Positions 23,401-31,187 of a stretch of DNA of 64,000 nucleotides are shown here, in pieces. A model generated the notes under the pieces. That model was not told the origin of the DNA, ran no database searches, and worked only from the letters and a program-made list of their open reading frames with translations. Position 1 is the first letter of the stretch. The number at the start of each line of letters is the position of its first letter. Source of the DNA: Siphonodentalium dalli (Eukaryota > Mollusca > Scaphopoda > Gadilida > Siphonodentaliidae); contig CP136068.1 in the NCBI GenBank assembly GCA_032622095.1, positions 182,472,796 to 182,536,795 of the forward strand. Reading direction: 5' to 3'. The position numbers were made by a program, and so were the translations under genes.

Positions 23401-25767
23401 CTGTCCGAATACGACTTGAGCCGATGACAACTCGCCCCGTTTCCGTCCGAATAATATCGATCGATCGATAGATCGAGTGGGTTTATCCCGATGCTATGTG
23501 AAGGACGAAACCAAAATTAATAAACTTTGCCATCGTTGGATGAAAATTAAACATTATTAGCAGTACTTTGGAATACATTTAGTCTCCATATGTCAACTAG
23601 GACTCATGAACAGGCGATAATCAATATGTTTAGTGAACATTTTTTTACAGGATTCTCCTACTTGTCAGCATTGAGCCCAATATTTTTCTATTTCGATTTT
23701 TCGCTCCACAGTTGTACACAAACAAGTTTTCAGAAGAATAAACTATAATGGTATTTAAGTTAGTTTAAGATGATTATTAAAAAACAACTTGTGTCCTGAC
23801 ATGAATATGATTTTATGACCAGTTTCTGAGGAATCTCAGAAATCACAAAATGTTCCGCAACTTGTCAATTCATTTGTTTGCATTCTAACAGTAACATGTT
23901 GCTAGCCTACACTGCGATGGGGCGCAGAAACTTCTGCTGTTATCTCACGGGGACTTTTTAGCATTTGTATTGAACAATAATTTGAACACCCGTCTACGAG
24001 AGGTACATCGTTCTGTGGAATCTCATAAATCACATAAACCGTCGTAACTACACTGAGACGAGTTGAAGAAATATCATCGGTTTTCTCATAGGGACTTTAC
24101 ATCATTTGCATACACCTATCAACGAGCGGTCTGTGTGGATCTCAGAAAATACATAACGTAATGCTTCGTAACACTTTGTAACATAACTTATCGCTACACT
24201 CGGATGATATCTCAGAAATCATTTACGTACCGCTTCGTAACACGTTGTAACATATCGCTGCATTGAGATGAGTTTAAAAAATATGCTGCTGTTTTCTTAT
24301 GAGGACTTTATATTATTTGTAACACGTACCGGTTACAACTTACAATTCGCAACATATCATTTTTAACAATAACAGGGGGTTGGTAGGGTCCTCTGTACTC
24401 CTCTGGCTCTGTACAGGCTGGAATCTCAGAAATCACGTCAAGGTTTGTAACATATCGCTACACGGAGACGAATGGGAAAAAAACAATCTGCTGCGGTTTT
24501 CTCACGGGGACTGGTAGATCGTGCCATGAATCCCTACTCTGGCTGAAGACGTAGACACGGGCATCAGGCAGAATATATATTCATGGCATGATCTAGGGGA
24601 CTGGGGTACAATGTTTGGGAATATTTGTAAACAATAATTAAAAATTTCATCACAGTATATATATAATTTATAAATTGTTGACATGACAGAAAATTATAAT
24701 GTACGGTACCATGCATGGACTTGTGACGGTCTTACCAATACCATTGGAGTTTGGAACTTGATCAATAACTTCCTTAATTAGCCAATTTTGGCCCAGCATT
24801 ATGACCAAAACATTGGTAATTAGCCTAATTAAGGCAGTTTTTGATCAATTTGATCAAATTCCTAGCAACCGTGGTCTTTCAAAAACCACAATGCATATGA
24901 TCGACCCTGCCCTATGCGGTGTGAAAATGTAAATAAATGAAACGAAATCAAAAAAGTTGTGTAAGTTTAGCCATGCATTTCGTAACAAAACGTAGCAAAT
25001 ACGACAAAAGTTATACTCTGTCATCAGCTTGGGAATGTTTATTTCATTGGGGCATTGTCTTTATTTGGACATTTATTTATTATTATTTTATTGGCTTTCA
25101 TACCGTTCGTGAAAACAAATGTGTACTGCGAAGCGAGTGTGATAATGTAGCGTCCTTAATTACTATGCAACGGACTACAAATATCATTGCGCTCAAGTAC
25201 TTTTGAGTCTGTTGCACTGATACAATCTCGACCTAATGTAATTATCCGATATAATTACATTAGCTTTGATAAACTCAACGGCAATTTACTATAGAGAATG
25301 AAGTGGGTGTAATTATAATCATATCGTTTTCGATTTTTCACTGATATCGTTTATCCATTTGGCATTTACACTGATATAATGTGTTATATTCAAGAGAAGA
25401 GGCATCTATTTAAGAACGTTCCAATCATCACTTGTAGAGCTATACTTACTAGATAAATCACCGTGCTGTCCGCTTGTGTCGGGAACGAGTCACATGACAA
25501 ATCGATGTAGGAATCCTTGAGCAAGGAACACACACCGTCTCCTGCGTCAAAATTTGCCGACGTGCACCAATAATTACCCAGACAGTACAGAACGCATGCA
25601 TGAAGAGACGTCACCGTCATGCCACCAATACGCGAACTGTCGCCGTAAAATGGCGTGGATTTGCGGCCGCTGCATATGACGTTTCGGACACTCATCATGT
25701 TCTGTAACCCGGATACGGACGCCACGATGCTAACAATTGCTGAGAACAACATAATAATAATATCCAT
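3596..25767 (-). CDS. Gene B: tandem paralog of the PAN-galectin gene, last exon not found
   Basis: Four exons (25450-25767, 13926-13979, 6320-6405, 3596-3800) match gene A exons 1-4 in order, phase and splice-site position. Residue identity by eye is 91/106, 13/18 and 22/28 for exons 1-3; exon 4 keeps both ends but differs through its middle. Intron sequence next to exons 1, 2 and 3 also aligns with gene A, so the whole locus was duplicated. The terminal galectin exon, 1.6 kb past exon 4 in gene A, is not recognisable in the 3.6 kb available here. It may lie beyond the left edge, or the gene may be broken. A 39-bp array containing splice donors sits directly after exon 4. Confidence 0.8.
4156..4265 (+). 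mobile_element. Half copy of a TA-flanked MITE
   Basis: Begins TA|CAGTAATGCCCTAAATAATC and continues through TCAGGATTTAGTCGGAAATA, matching one arm of the complete element at 9066-9263. The other arm is missing. Confidence 0.6.
4440..4690. mobile_element. Palindromic GCATATATAAG MITE, internal segment inverted
   Basis: Ends in GCATATATAAGAGAATGCGT then TGGCACAGGGTA, the shared end of a family also at 31210-31452, 50580-50807 and 51897-52016. A segment of about 110 bp (ACATCCATTACCCTGCAGGG to ACTCTTCTATATGC) lies in the opposite orientation to the copy at 31.2 kb. The left palindrome arm is truncated here. Confidence 0.6.
5140..5410 (+). mobile_element. tRNA-derived SINE with (CAAT)n tail and target-site duplication
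   Basis: Flanked by a perfect 13-bp direct repeat TCAACTCGCTTGC at 5127-5139 and 5411-5423. The 5' part contains GGGTTCAAATC, a good RNA polymerase III B box. The 3' part (CCACCACTAAAACTGGCA, then a short tail) resembles the conserved 3' domain of molluscan SINEs, and the element ends ATAAACCCCAATCAATC repeated. Source tRNA not determined. It lies in intron 3 of gene B. Confidence 0.8.
5516..5676 (+). repeat. Two-copy tandem duplication, about 75 bp
   Basis: TATACTATACAATATAATAA and CATAGCGATTACGAGCGTT occur twice in a row, the second copy slightly shorter. Confidence 0.75.
6320..6405 (-). CDS. Gene B exon 3: first strands of the galectin domain
   Basis: 86 nt from ATATGTTTTAG| to CG|GTGAGT, phases 0 and 2. 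It encodes PILGGWVAGRTIRIRGRM flanked by a short acidic start and ERV. The glycine-tryptophan and G-R-T-I-x-I-R-G residues match gene A exon 3 and the galectin N-terminal motif. Flanking intron (about 6.09-6.42 kb) aligns with 50.17-50.48 kb. Confidence 0.84.
7615..7820. repeat. Cluster of TCTTGAGATCT/CTCGAGA palindromic words
   Basis: About 200 bp dense in ATCTTGAGATC, ATCTCGAGAAAATATG and related self-complementary words, able to fold internally. It falls in the pseudogene's intron. No family assigned. Confidence 0.5.
8140..8760. repeat. Degenerate repeats with poly-G/C and CCTGACTCAA words
   Basis: Three or more degenerate units share AACCCTGACTCAA, TTATTTTGCTTCATA and ATGACAAAAAT, each with a G- or C-run. 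Related sequence recurs at about 10980-11400, partly on the other strand. This looks like one dispersed repeat family; no coding content was seen. Confidence 0.5.
9066..9263. mobile_element. Complete 198-bp foldback MITE with TA target site
   Basis: Terminal inverted repeats start CAGCAATGACCTAAAC and end, read inverted, CAGTAATGCCCTAAATAATC. The arms run inward through GGATTTAGTCCGAAATA. TA flanks both ends (9064-9065 and 9264-9265), as for Tc1/mariner-type elements. No transposase. Confidence 0.75.
9915..10125. mobile_element. Foldback element, about 210 bp
   Basis: TAAGTGGCGCTCAG opens and TGAACGCCACTTA closes an imperfect inverted repeat; GGCCATGCTCCATTTGC pairs with GCGAATGGAGCATGACC. 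The loop side shares AATCTAATCGTTATGAAAT with the neighbouring foldback at 10155-10312. Confidence 0.7.
10155..10312. mobile_element. Second, related foldback element
   Basis: AAAAAAGTAAGTTATCCCC pairs with GGGGTTAACTTACTTTTTT, and the outer TTTTTCTGG side pairs with CCAGAAAAA. Its centre (AATCTAATTGTTATGAAAT) matches the foldback just upstream. Confidence 0.65.
10380..11800. other. Intron 2 of gene B, no gene recognised
   Basis: Contains an (AT)n run near 10390, homopolymer-rich sequence and a degenerate repeat block related to 8140-8760. A 126-codon open stretch on the minus strand at 11160-11540 is low in complexity and spans repeat sequence, so it is not called. Confidence 0.4.
11908..11988. 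repeat. Hairpin with GATCATGCCA/GGCATGATC arms
   Basis: TAGATCATGCCACGAAT pairs with ATTCATGGCATGATCTA and the stem extends outward to GGACC/GGTCC. The loop side contains TACTCC...GGGAGTA. The same arm sequence forms a hairpin at 24508-24602. Confidence 0.7.
12513..12760 (+). repeat. 62-bp tandem repeat, four copies
   Basis: Units begin CATCCAAATATTCAGGACTA and contain CATATATTACGATAATAAA; four consecutive copies with few substitutions. Confidence 0.9.
13290..13555. repeat. 33-bp tandem repeat, eight copies
   Basis: The unit contains GTTAGCCTTACAGGACACG then CTCATTATAAAAT. The period is a multiple of three, so open frames of 11-residue repeats appear on both strands. They are artefacts of the repeat. 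Confidence 0.9.
13926..13979 (-). CDS. Gene B exon 2: 18-residue linker micro-exon
   Basis: 54 nt between GTTTTGTTTGCAG| and CCT|GTACGT, phase 0 at both ends, encoding ASGRPFSLNPVYSYAGMP. The donor is slightly weaker than gene A's (GTACGT against GTAAGT). Surrounding intron sequence (about 12.9-14.1 kb) aligns with 53.1-54.2 kb, confirming that the two sites are duplicates. Confidence 0.8.
14060..15822. repeat. Large tandem array, unit about 540 bp, about 3.3 copies
   Basis: CCACCCCTATTTTCATACC and CCATAACGACGGTTC mark unit starts near 14070, 14565, 15232 and 15773. Each unit also carries GTGGAAATATGCACATA and CAGCAAGGAACACGGTTC. The second unit has an insertion of roughly 130 bp (about 14610-14750). 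The last unit is cut off where an ATTGATTGATTG tail begins at 15829. Lies in intron 1 of gene B. Confidence 0.8.
15978..16285. repeat. ATC/GTC trinucleotide microsatellite
   Basis: About 300 bp of interrupted CAT, CATC and CGTC triplets. Open frames of methionine, threonine and valine are by-products. It is preceded by an ATTGATTGATTG tail, the reverse complement of the SINE tail word at 5390. Confidence 0.9.
16320..17589. mobile_element. DNA-transposon-like element with arms of about 280 bp
   Basis: The left arm (16325-16610) and right arm (17285-17585) are imperfect inverted repeats. Outer ends share AGACAGCCGAAAGCGG next to GTTTGGG, and inner ends share AGTCGGCGCTTATC. The roughly 680-bp centre has no recognisable transposase. 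Target-site duplication not resolved. Probably a non-autonomous element. Confidence 0.65.
18290..19160. repeat. Degenerate tandem array with ATGGCCGCC hairpin words
   Basis: About six units, 95-165 bp apart, each with TTTTGGGGTCATTCGG, then ACATGGCCGCCAG(T/C)GGCC and CATCTTGGATTTTAC, then TAGCACGGGCTACA. The GGCCGCC/GGCGGCC-type core can pair locally. No gene seen. Confidence 0.75.
19400..19880. repeat. Diffuse repeats with ATTAAAGTGAC
   Basis: CACTTCATTCAATAATTTCC plus GTTTC(C/T)ACATCGCTTATT occur twice (about 19635 and 19785), and ATTAAAGTGA recurs several times. No coding content recognised. Confidence 0.55.
20016..20098 (+). CDS. Possible small terminal exon, unclassified
   Basis: After a plausible acceptor (GTGATTGCAG|) one frame reads IEDPLAWLNSLWDDGSLP and seven more codons to a TAA. 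Composition looks coding, but the exon is short and I found no partner exon on the plus strand. About 30 bp downstream is a TATATAG word (20131-20137), which could belong to an unrelated promoter. It may be chance. Confidence 0.2.
20973..21161 (-). CDS. C-type lectin domain, C-terminal exon
   Basis: 63 codons including a TGA, after a possible acceptor (TTACCTGGTCAG|). The residues YLIGYTYSWSGSIFPFISW, then AQDCLILGY and FGDATRTTNKRVFVCQK, match the second half of a C-type lectin fold (W-I-G-L, x-D-C, W-x-D, F-V-C-x-K). The usual W-x-D-x-x-C core has lost its tryptophan and cysteine. Calcium-site EPN/QPD and WND motifs are not evident, so sugar binding is doubtful. It lies on the coding strand within intron 1 of gene B and starts in phase 0, as exon 1 ends. 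It could be an alternative terminal exon or a stranded fragment. No first-half exon was recognised. Confidence 0.6.
   Translation of the reverse strand, partial: KPTYLIGYTYSWSGSIFPFISWTIMDPGGGAQDCLILGYESTMFKFGDATRTTNKRVFVCQK
22711..23130. repeat. 98-bp tandem repeat, about 4.3 copies
   Basis: Units carry GCGTTACGGTCTCAGTC, TGTTACTGATATCGTATATC and CGTTTACACTGATAGTTACT. Single copies of the same core occur next to gene B exon 1 (about 25335-25380) and gene A exon 1 (about 55610-55665), so the array was amplified from flanking intron sequence. Confidence 0.85.
23133..23287. mobile_element. Near-perfect foldback element, arms about 75 bp
   Basis: AATCTCGGTTTCCTAATGTA and GCATATGCCGAATCACAAAC pair with their reverse complements around a short TCGCGA centre. 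A mini-version with only CTAATGTAATTA ends lies at about 25234-25263. Likely a MITE. Confidence 0.8.
24508..24602. repeat. Second GATCATGCCATGAAT hairpin
   Basis: TAGATCGTGCCATGAAT pairs with ATTCATGGCATGATCTA, with a loop of about 50 bp. Arms are the same as in the hairpin at 11908-11988, about 12.6 kb away; loop sequences differ. Confidence 0.65.
25450..25767 (-). CDS. Gene B exon 1: signal peptide and PAN/apple domain
   Basis: 106 codons, ATG in AACGATGGAT, ending CTA|GTAAGT in phase 0. The leader ends ASVSG at residue 20. Cysteines at 32, 58, 62, 68, 80 and 92 match gene A; the leader cysteine of A at 13 is serine here. Fifteen of 106 residues differ from gene A, none touching the shared cysteines. 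A good TATA box lies about 100 bp upstream. Confidence 0.87.
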
Positions 25768-25868
25768 CGTTATGTATGTGTACAATGAGTCTCGAATTTG
25801 ATATGCTGCCAGTGGTGACCGCCGCGTATCACAGTCGTGTGTGTTGTCTGACGCGATAGTAACGGTGA

Positions 25869-25874
25869 TTTATA
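25869..25874 (-). promoter_or_regulatory. TATA box of gene B
   Basis: CCATATAAATC on the minus strand, about 102 bp before the ATG. It is followed by a stretch (ACTATCG, then CACGACTGTG and GGTCACCACTG) conserved upstream of gene A exon 1. At the equivalent place near 56170-56176 gene A reads TGAATCA and has no TATAAA. Confidence 0.55.
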
Positions 25875-26249
25875 TGGTGCGCATGCGCATACATAGACGT
25901 AATTTGAATTGAAGATGGATGAAGATACATCGATTGTGGAAATGTTTACCAAGTACATGTGTATAGACTTACATATGAATAAACATACATCGATTTTTAA
26001 ATATACTGATCTCCTAATGGATGTCTTCTTTGGGGAAATTACGGATTTACACTTAAATACAATGCGCGGGTGTCCATCAGCATCTTCTGCCGCACGTCAT
26101 TAGCCTGCTTTACTTTGTTGTAGACTGTGCTGCCCTCTTGGATTCCATTATGACCAATTTGTATATGAAAGCGATAAGTGTTAGGCCACATAAATGCTGG
26201 ACGCAAGTAATGTTTTCGGTCTGTCCGGATCTCTGTAACAGCGCCATTC

Positions 26250-26760
26250 AAGAGAACTTTAGTGACGGAATTAATCGGAGTCTAGTTTAAATTTGCATGC
26301 TGTTCTATGCAACTTCGATGGCTTGACCTGCATAACAGTGCCCTTCGTGGGAAATTTAGTGACGAAATCATCGGATTCCAGTTTAAATTTGCACATTCTA
26401 TGCAACTTCAATGGCTTGACCTGTATAACAGTGCCCTTCAGGAGAACTTTAATGACGAAATCATCTGAATCCAGATTAAATTTGCACATTCTATGCAACT
26501 TCGATAGCTTGACCTGTATAACAGTGCCTTTCATGAGAACTTTAGTGACGAAATCATCGGATTCCAGTTTAAATTTGTATATTCGATGCAGACTCCGATG
26601 GCTTGACCTGTATAACAGTGCCCTTCAGGAGAACTTTAGTGACGAATTCATCGGAATCCAGATTATATTTGCACATTCTATGTAACTTCGATGGCTTGAC
26701 ATGTATACCAGCGCCCCTCAGGAGAAATTTAGTGGCGGAATTCATCGGATTTCAGTTTCA
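26250..26760. repeat. 93-bp tandem repeat, about 5.5 copies
   Basis: Units carry GCTTGACCTGTATAACAGTG and GACGAAATCATCGGATTCCA. The period is a multiple of three, giving spurious open frames on both strands. Lies just upstream of gene B. Confidence 0.9.
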
Positions 26761-26906
26761 ACGTGCATCTTTTTCACCTAACCCCGATGGGAGGAGTATT
26801 TGGCTGTTTTAATATATCAGTCTGATCCAGTCATGTGATCGATCGACAACATAGGTATGCTATGAATACCACCAGCCGTTTCATGGCGGTATATATGGTA
26901 TTGTCC

Positions 26907-27144
26907 TATGGACCCCCCCATGACTCCTCTTGACCGATTTTGTATGTACCTTGGACTCCTCTAGAGTAGAATTCCGGATGTGAACAAGAAATCAACCTGT
27001 CCGCATATGACGTAATCCAAGATGGCGCCCATGAGGGTCGGAAAATTATGCGCCAGATTGTTTTCTTGTTAACATCCGGAATTCTACTCTAGAGGTGTCC
27101 AGGTACATACAAAAATCGGTCCGGAGGAGTCCTGGGGTCCATAA
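26907..27144. mobile_element. Foldback element, arms about 85 bp
   Basis: TATGGACC opens and GGTCCATA closes the inverted repeat; CTCTAGAGTAGAATTCCGGA pairs with TCCGGAATTCTACTCTAGAG. The loop (about 60 bp) contains CAAGATGGCGCC. Confidence 0.75.
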
Positions 27145-27149
27145 GGGTG

Positions 27150-30100
27150 TGTACCTAGCTACCCGACTACTAAGCACCATGTTGTGAGTATGCCCAGTAG
27201 TCTTGATCAAATGTATCACGAAAGTTTTCTGATAAAATTTTATGATTGTTTTAATTGCATAATCTCCCACTGGTGATGTGTGAATAATTCAACTCATCGT
27301 GTGAATCATTTATGTAGAATACGACGCCGATAATTGTGGCAATAATAGTTTATACTTGGGGGAATAGACCCAGCGTTTCATTTTGTTGTCAGTATTCAGA
27401 ATCCGATTTGTTTTGTGGGAACGAGTCATAAAGTCTGTAAAATAATCATTTGTTTTCTAGGGCATGAGTATATATATCAAATCAATGCACATGTTTTGTT
27501 GTTGATGATAATGTTTAAACATCGTGTTTGACTTGTAGTCATACTTATCCATTTGTGACGCTTTAGGTTGCGAATGATTTGTATATGATGGGTATTGTTG
27601 TGGGGACGCACGTATAACTCTTCAGTTTATCATGAATATTATAAGCATGTAAATACTAAACGAATATCCGATTAGCTGCATGCATGCGAACGGCAGCATT
27701 CACGTGCGTGTGATCAAGGCATCGCGTTATCATTCATTCACGTTCTTGAAATCGCAAATCTGAATGCTGAGATGAATGTCCAATTAATTTCAATTGAAAC
27801 ACATTCATAATATATATGCACACAATATTTTGAATATCTTATGGATTCATATATCCGATGTCATTCGCAGTCCAATTGATCAGTCTCAGATACACATAAA
27901 CACTCGAAAACTCATCAGAACTCCTTAAGTAATACGCATATTTACTGCAGAGAAACTTGGCGTTTGGTCGCATCTTCATCTGTGCCGTTCGGATCTTTCT
28001 GGACCGACAGTGGTCCCATTGCTTCATTGACAGATTCAACTATATACCGGCATTTGTTTTGGAATCGTGGAAGTCCAGGAACTATACTAGTGAACGGAGG
28101 GTTCGCGCTGCCGCTTGCCAAATTTGCCAATGGCAAAAATAATTAACATTTGGCAAAAAATATTTTCATTTGGCAAAAGTTTTGGCAAGTCACTTTTTAA
28201 TTCCTCAAGAAAGTTGAAAAATATTGGTCAATCATTTTATATTAGTTGTGTTTTATAAGGTGTAGAAAAAGTCCAACACCTCTATTAAGATACAGTTAAT
28301 CTCATAGCATTAGTACCGATGGTTGGAGGGATTACTAGTATGTAGTGTGGTGCGTATTGTTATATGATACACCACAATAGAGATGAGAGTATAACTAATT
28401 ATTAACTAACTGCTTTTATATCGATATCAAAAGTCGTTCAAACCACTAGTGTCGTAACATAAGACCTAAGGTTGCAGAAAATGATACTATCAGGGATAGC
28501 ATTTGGGAAATGCTAAAATAATTTGGCAAAAAATATTTTCATTTGGCAAATTATTTGGCAAAAGTAAATTTTGGTCCAGCGCGAACAAAAGCAAAAACAC
28601 CATTAAAAAAAATCGCCAAAAAAAAAATAATGGTCTGATCTGGGAAAACGATTGACAACTGGTGGATAAATACCCCTGCTTCGTGTGGTCATACACATAC
28701 GATGCTCGATGGCTGTTTTACGATGAGAAACAAACATATCCGCATATCATATACGTCAAAATGACTTTCCCATTTACTCGGCGTTGGCCGTACCCTCGGC
28801 TTTGGCCGTACCACGTACACGGGGGTGAACAAACTCGTGTCAAAATTAGAAACACAACATAGCCTGTGCCCGTTTTTTTGTCATATGTGGTCCTTATTTT
28901 AGTTTGATTTTAAGGTTGGCCATATATTGAGGGGCAAATCAACCCATAAACTATTAATTAATTGCAGAGTTATGAGGGGTCAGAATGCAATTCCGTAACG
29001 AAAACAGGCAACGATAATATTTTACTAAATCAAGCTTTTAATTTATCACAAATAGCTGTGTTTGAGTCATCATAACCTCGTCAATTAAATAGTAATCACA
29101 ATTAAATATGCACAATGGCACCGATGTAAGACTGTTATATATGGAGTTTATAATAATGTATAATGGTTTGGTGAGACATGCAATACATGAATAATAACCC
29201 CTCGAGCAAGGTAAGCTTTTTGTTACGAAAACCATTTTGGAAAATGTTCAGGCTTGGTAGCTTCATTCCGAATATTGACATACTAACGGCTGCAACACAT
29301 GGTATGTTTTATAACCGTAGAAAAGATCGCGAATATACCCAAGTTCATATATCATGTCCACATGGAATATCCGACGGCACCCACTCCCACCTACATGAAC
29401 AAATCAAATGTCCAAATTAGTCAACAATAGTATATCAAGTTTACACATGTTAGATAATTCCAGACCATCAGCTCCCGTCTGATGTGACCATTTCCAACAA
29501 TGGAATGCGATTTCAGTTCAAGCATTTACATAAAATAAGAATATGATCGAGTTTCGTCTAAATGTCGCACTAAATACTGGTTGAAATGTTAAACAATTAG
29601 AAAAAAACACAACCTATATTGTTTCTTATAATTCCAACTAATGATTGACCATATATAATGACATATTTGTTGGGGATATACATCCCACTAACGTGACGTC
29701 CCTACATACCTGACCATGTTCTCTTATGACCAATAATTCAATAGGAGTGACAGCGCATACAATTGAGAGGATCAATGCTAATCATACCAAACGGCCATGT
29801 GGATAATATACTAGTATATTTACATACCAAGTTTGTCATCACTAAATCCAGAATTCTGATTGGTCGGCACCCACGTGCCTAGTTGCAGTTATTTCCTGGT
29901 GAATGCGCAATGCCTCATAACACCAAGCTCATAACACCATCGATACGTCATTGGGTTTGGAAAGACGAACGCGTAATGTTTTGGGCGCATTTGGACTCGC
30001 GCAGGATTGACTTAATACAACGTCGGGTTTCAATAGGAAGAGAAATTGTTCCTATTAACTTTTGCCGAGGGTGCTATTGGGTATTTTGGGCTGTTTTTGT

Positions 30101-30160
30101 CACGATACACTTTACGATTTAAATACATTTACAAAAGTGGCTTTTTCGCTAAATGTATAT
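27150..30160. other. Intergenic region between genes A and B, no confident gene
   Basis: Holds a pair of similar blocks rich in TTTGGCAAA (28125-28195 and 28500-28570) with GGCAAAAAATATTTTCATTT in common, and otherwise unremarkable AT-rich sequence. Open stretches at 27942-28136 and 29883-30122 match no family I recognise and lack clear splice context. Confidence 0.4.
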
Positions 30161-30162
30161 AA

Positions 30163-30319
30163 ATATAAGGATTAACTGTCATGTGGACTATTTTTATGGA
30201 GATGTAACCGTGATGTAAGTGGTCATAACTTGTATGTTCGGGTTTTACACAAGTTATGTCCACTTACCCCACGGTTACATCTCCATAAAAACAGTCCACA
30301 TGACAGTTAATCCTTATAT
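30163..30319. mobile_element. Near-perfect foldback element, arms about 70 bp
   Basis: ATATAAGGATTAACTGTCAT and GGAGATGTAACCGTG pair with their reverse complements around a loop of about 15 bp. Lies between the genes, before the 3' end of gene A. Confidence 0.8.
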
Positions 30320-30867
30320 GATGCTATTGACGGAGACAATACTAGATGTCACTATCATCGCTTTTTGTGATAAAGTTAATCAGGTTTCCGAAATTGTGAT
30401 AAATTTTCCCAGGATGGAGATAATTTTAATAATTTTATCCAGATTAAGCAAATCTCACAGTATGAACGCGTTTTAAAATTACACAACTTAAGGAAATACT
30501 GTACAATTTTTGCAAGTAGCAACATTCGTTCATTGAGCATAAATTAAAATTATATTAGTATTGGTGGTAGTCATTTTGATAGGAAAATATAAATATTTTG
30601 TTGCTAAACATGACATCATATTAACCAGGGTAACTTTATCACAATTATCCCCAACCTGGGTAACTTTATCACAGATTCAGGAACCTAGGTAACTTTATCA
30701 TATAAAACTGGTGCGAGTGACCAATTCAGTAACTTAATTTAGTGTGAGGGTTGATTTAAAAACAGTTACTGGAAGCACCCTCCCTCTCTGTGGAAAGAGA
30801 CTCACCACAAGAGAGTTAGGCTCCCTGAACAAATTCGTGTCATCTTCTGTGTAGGTGAATATTAAGT

Positions 30868-30873
30868 TTTATT
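30868..30873 (-). terminator. Candidate polyadenylation signal of gene A
   Basis: AATAAA on the minus strand, 192 nt past the gene A stop codon and the first canonical hexamer noticed after it. Assignment is by position only. Confidence 0.45.
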
Positions 30874-30904
30874 CTGCAATGTCTTCGCAGTGCCCCATAC
30901 GTTT

Positions 30905-31010
30905 GCATTCAAGAACATGATGTGAGATATGAGAGGTTTTCCCGATGTTTCTCCACTGAAAATGTGGCAGATGTTAGCTTTGTAGAAATGGTGTGATTCC
31001 CGCCATGAAA
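30905..31010 (-). pseudogene. Decayed partial duplicate of gene A exon 5
   Basis: About 90 bp (30909-30997) matches the 3' part of exon 5 (31067-31152), sharing ATGAGAGGTTTTCC and AATGTGG on the plus strand with several differences and small indels. It sits directly after the real stop and before the polyadenylation signal, so it is probably carried in the 3' untranslated region. No acceptor or open continuation was seen, so it is most simply a partial tandem duplication. Confidence 0.6.
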
Positions 31011-31064
31011 TGGTTAATTTCATAATTCAAGGAGCTGCTTCTTCCCACTGCCTCGATCGTTCGC

Positions 31065-31187
31065 TTACACGAACGTGATGTCGAATATGAGAGGTTTTCC
31101 GGAACCGTAAATGTGGAAGATGTTAGCCTTGGAGAATGGTGTGAGTCGGTGAGTTTCGTTCATAAGCATGATTCCGTCCACGTAGAG
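31065..31187 (-). CDS. Gene A exon 5: end of galectin domain and stop
   Basis: 123 nt from the acceptor CTTATTTCAG| (phase 0) to a TAA. The 40 residues start LYVDGIMLMNETHRL, matching the galectin block V-x-V-N-G...F-x-H-R, and continue through PFSKANIFHIYGSG to a short beta tail ending ITFV. This completes a 135-residue galectin fold and fixes the C-terminus. A decayed partial copy of this exon lies in the 3' untranslated region at 30905-31010. Confidence 0.88.
   Translation of the reverse strand, partial: LYVDGIMLMNETHRLTPFSKANIFHIYGSGKPLIFDITFV

Noticed and set aside
26271-26812. Repetitive frames on both strands upstream of gene B
   Set aside because: By-products of a 93-bp tandem array.
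27942-28136. Minus-strand stretch with FQNKCRYIVESVNEAMG
   Set aside because: Composition looks coding, but the plus strand is also open and no boundary or family was found.
29883-30122. 79-codon plus-strand frame considered as a transposase fragment
   Set aside because: No DDE/D block or helix-turn-helix pattern could be matched.
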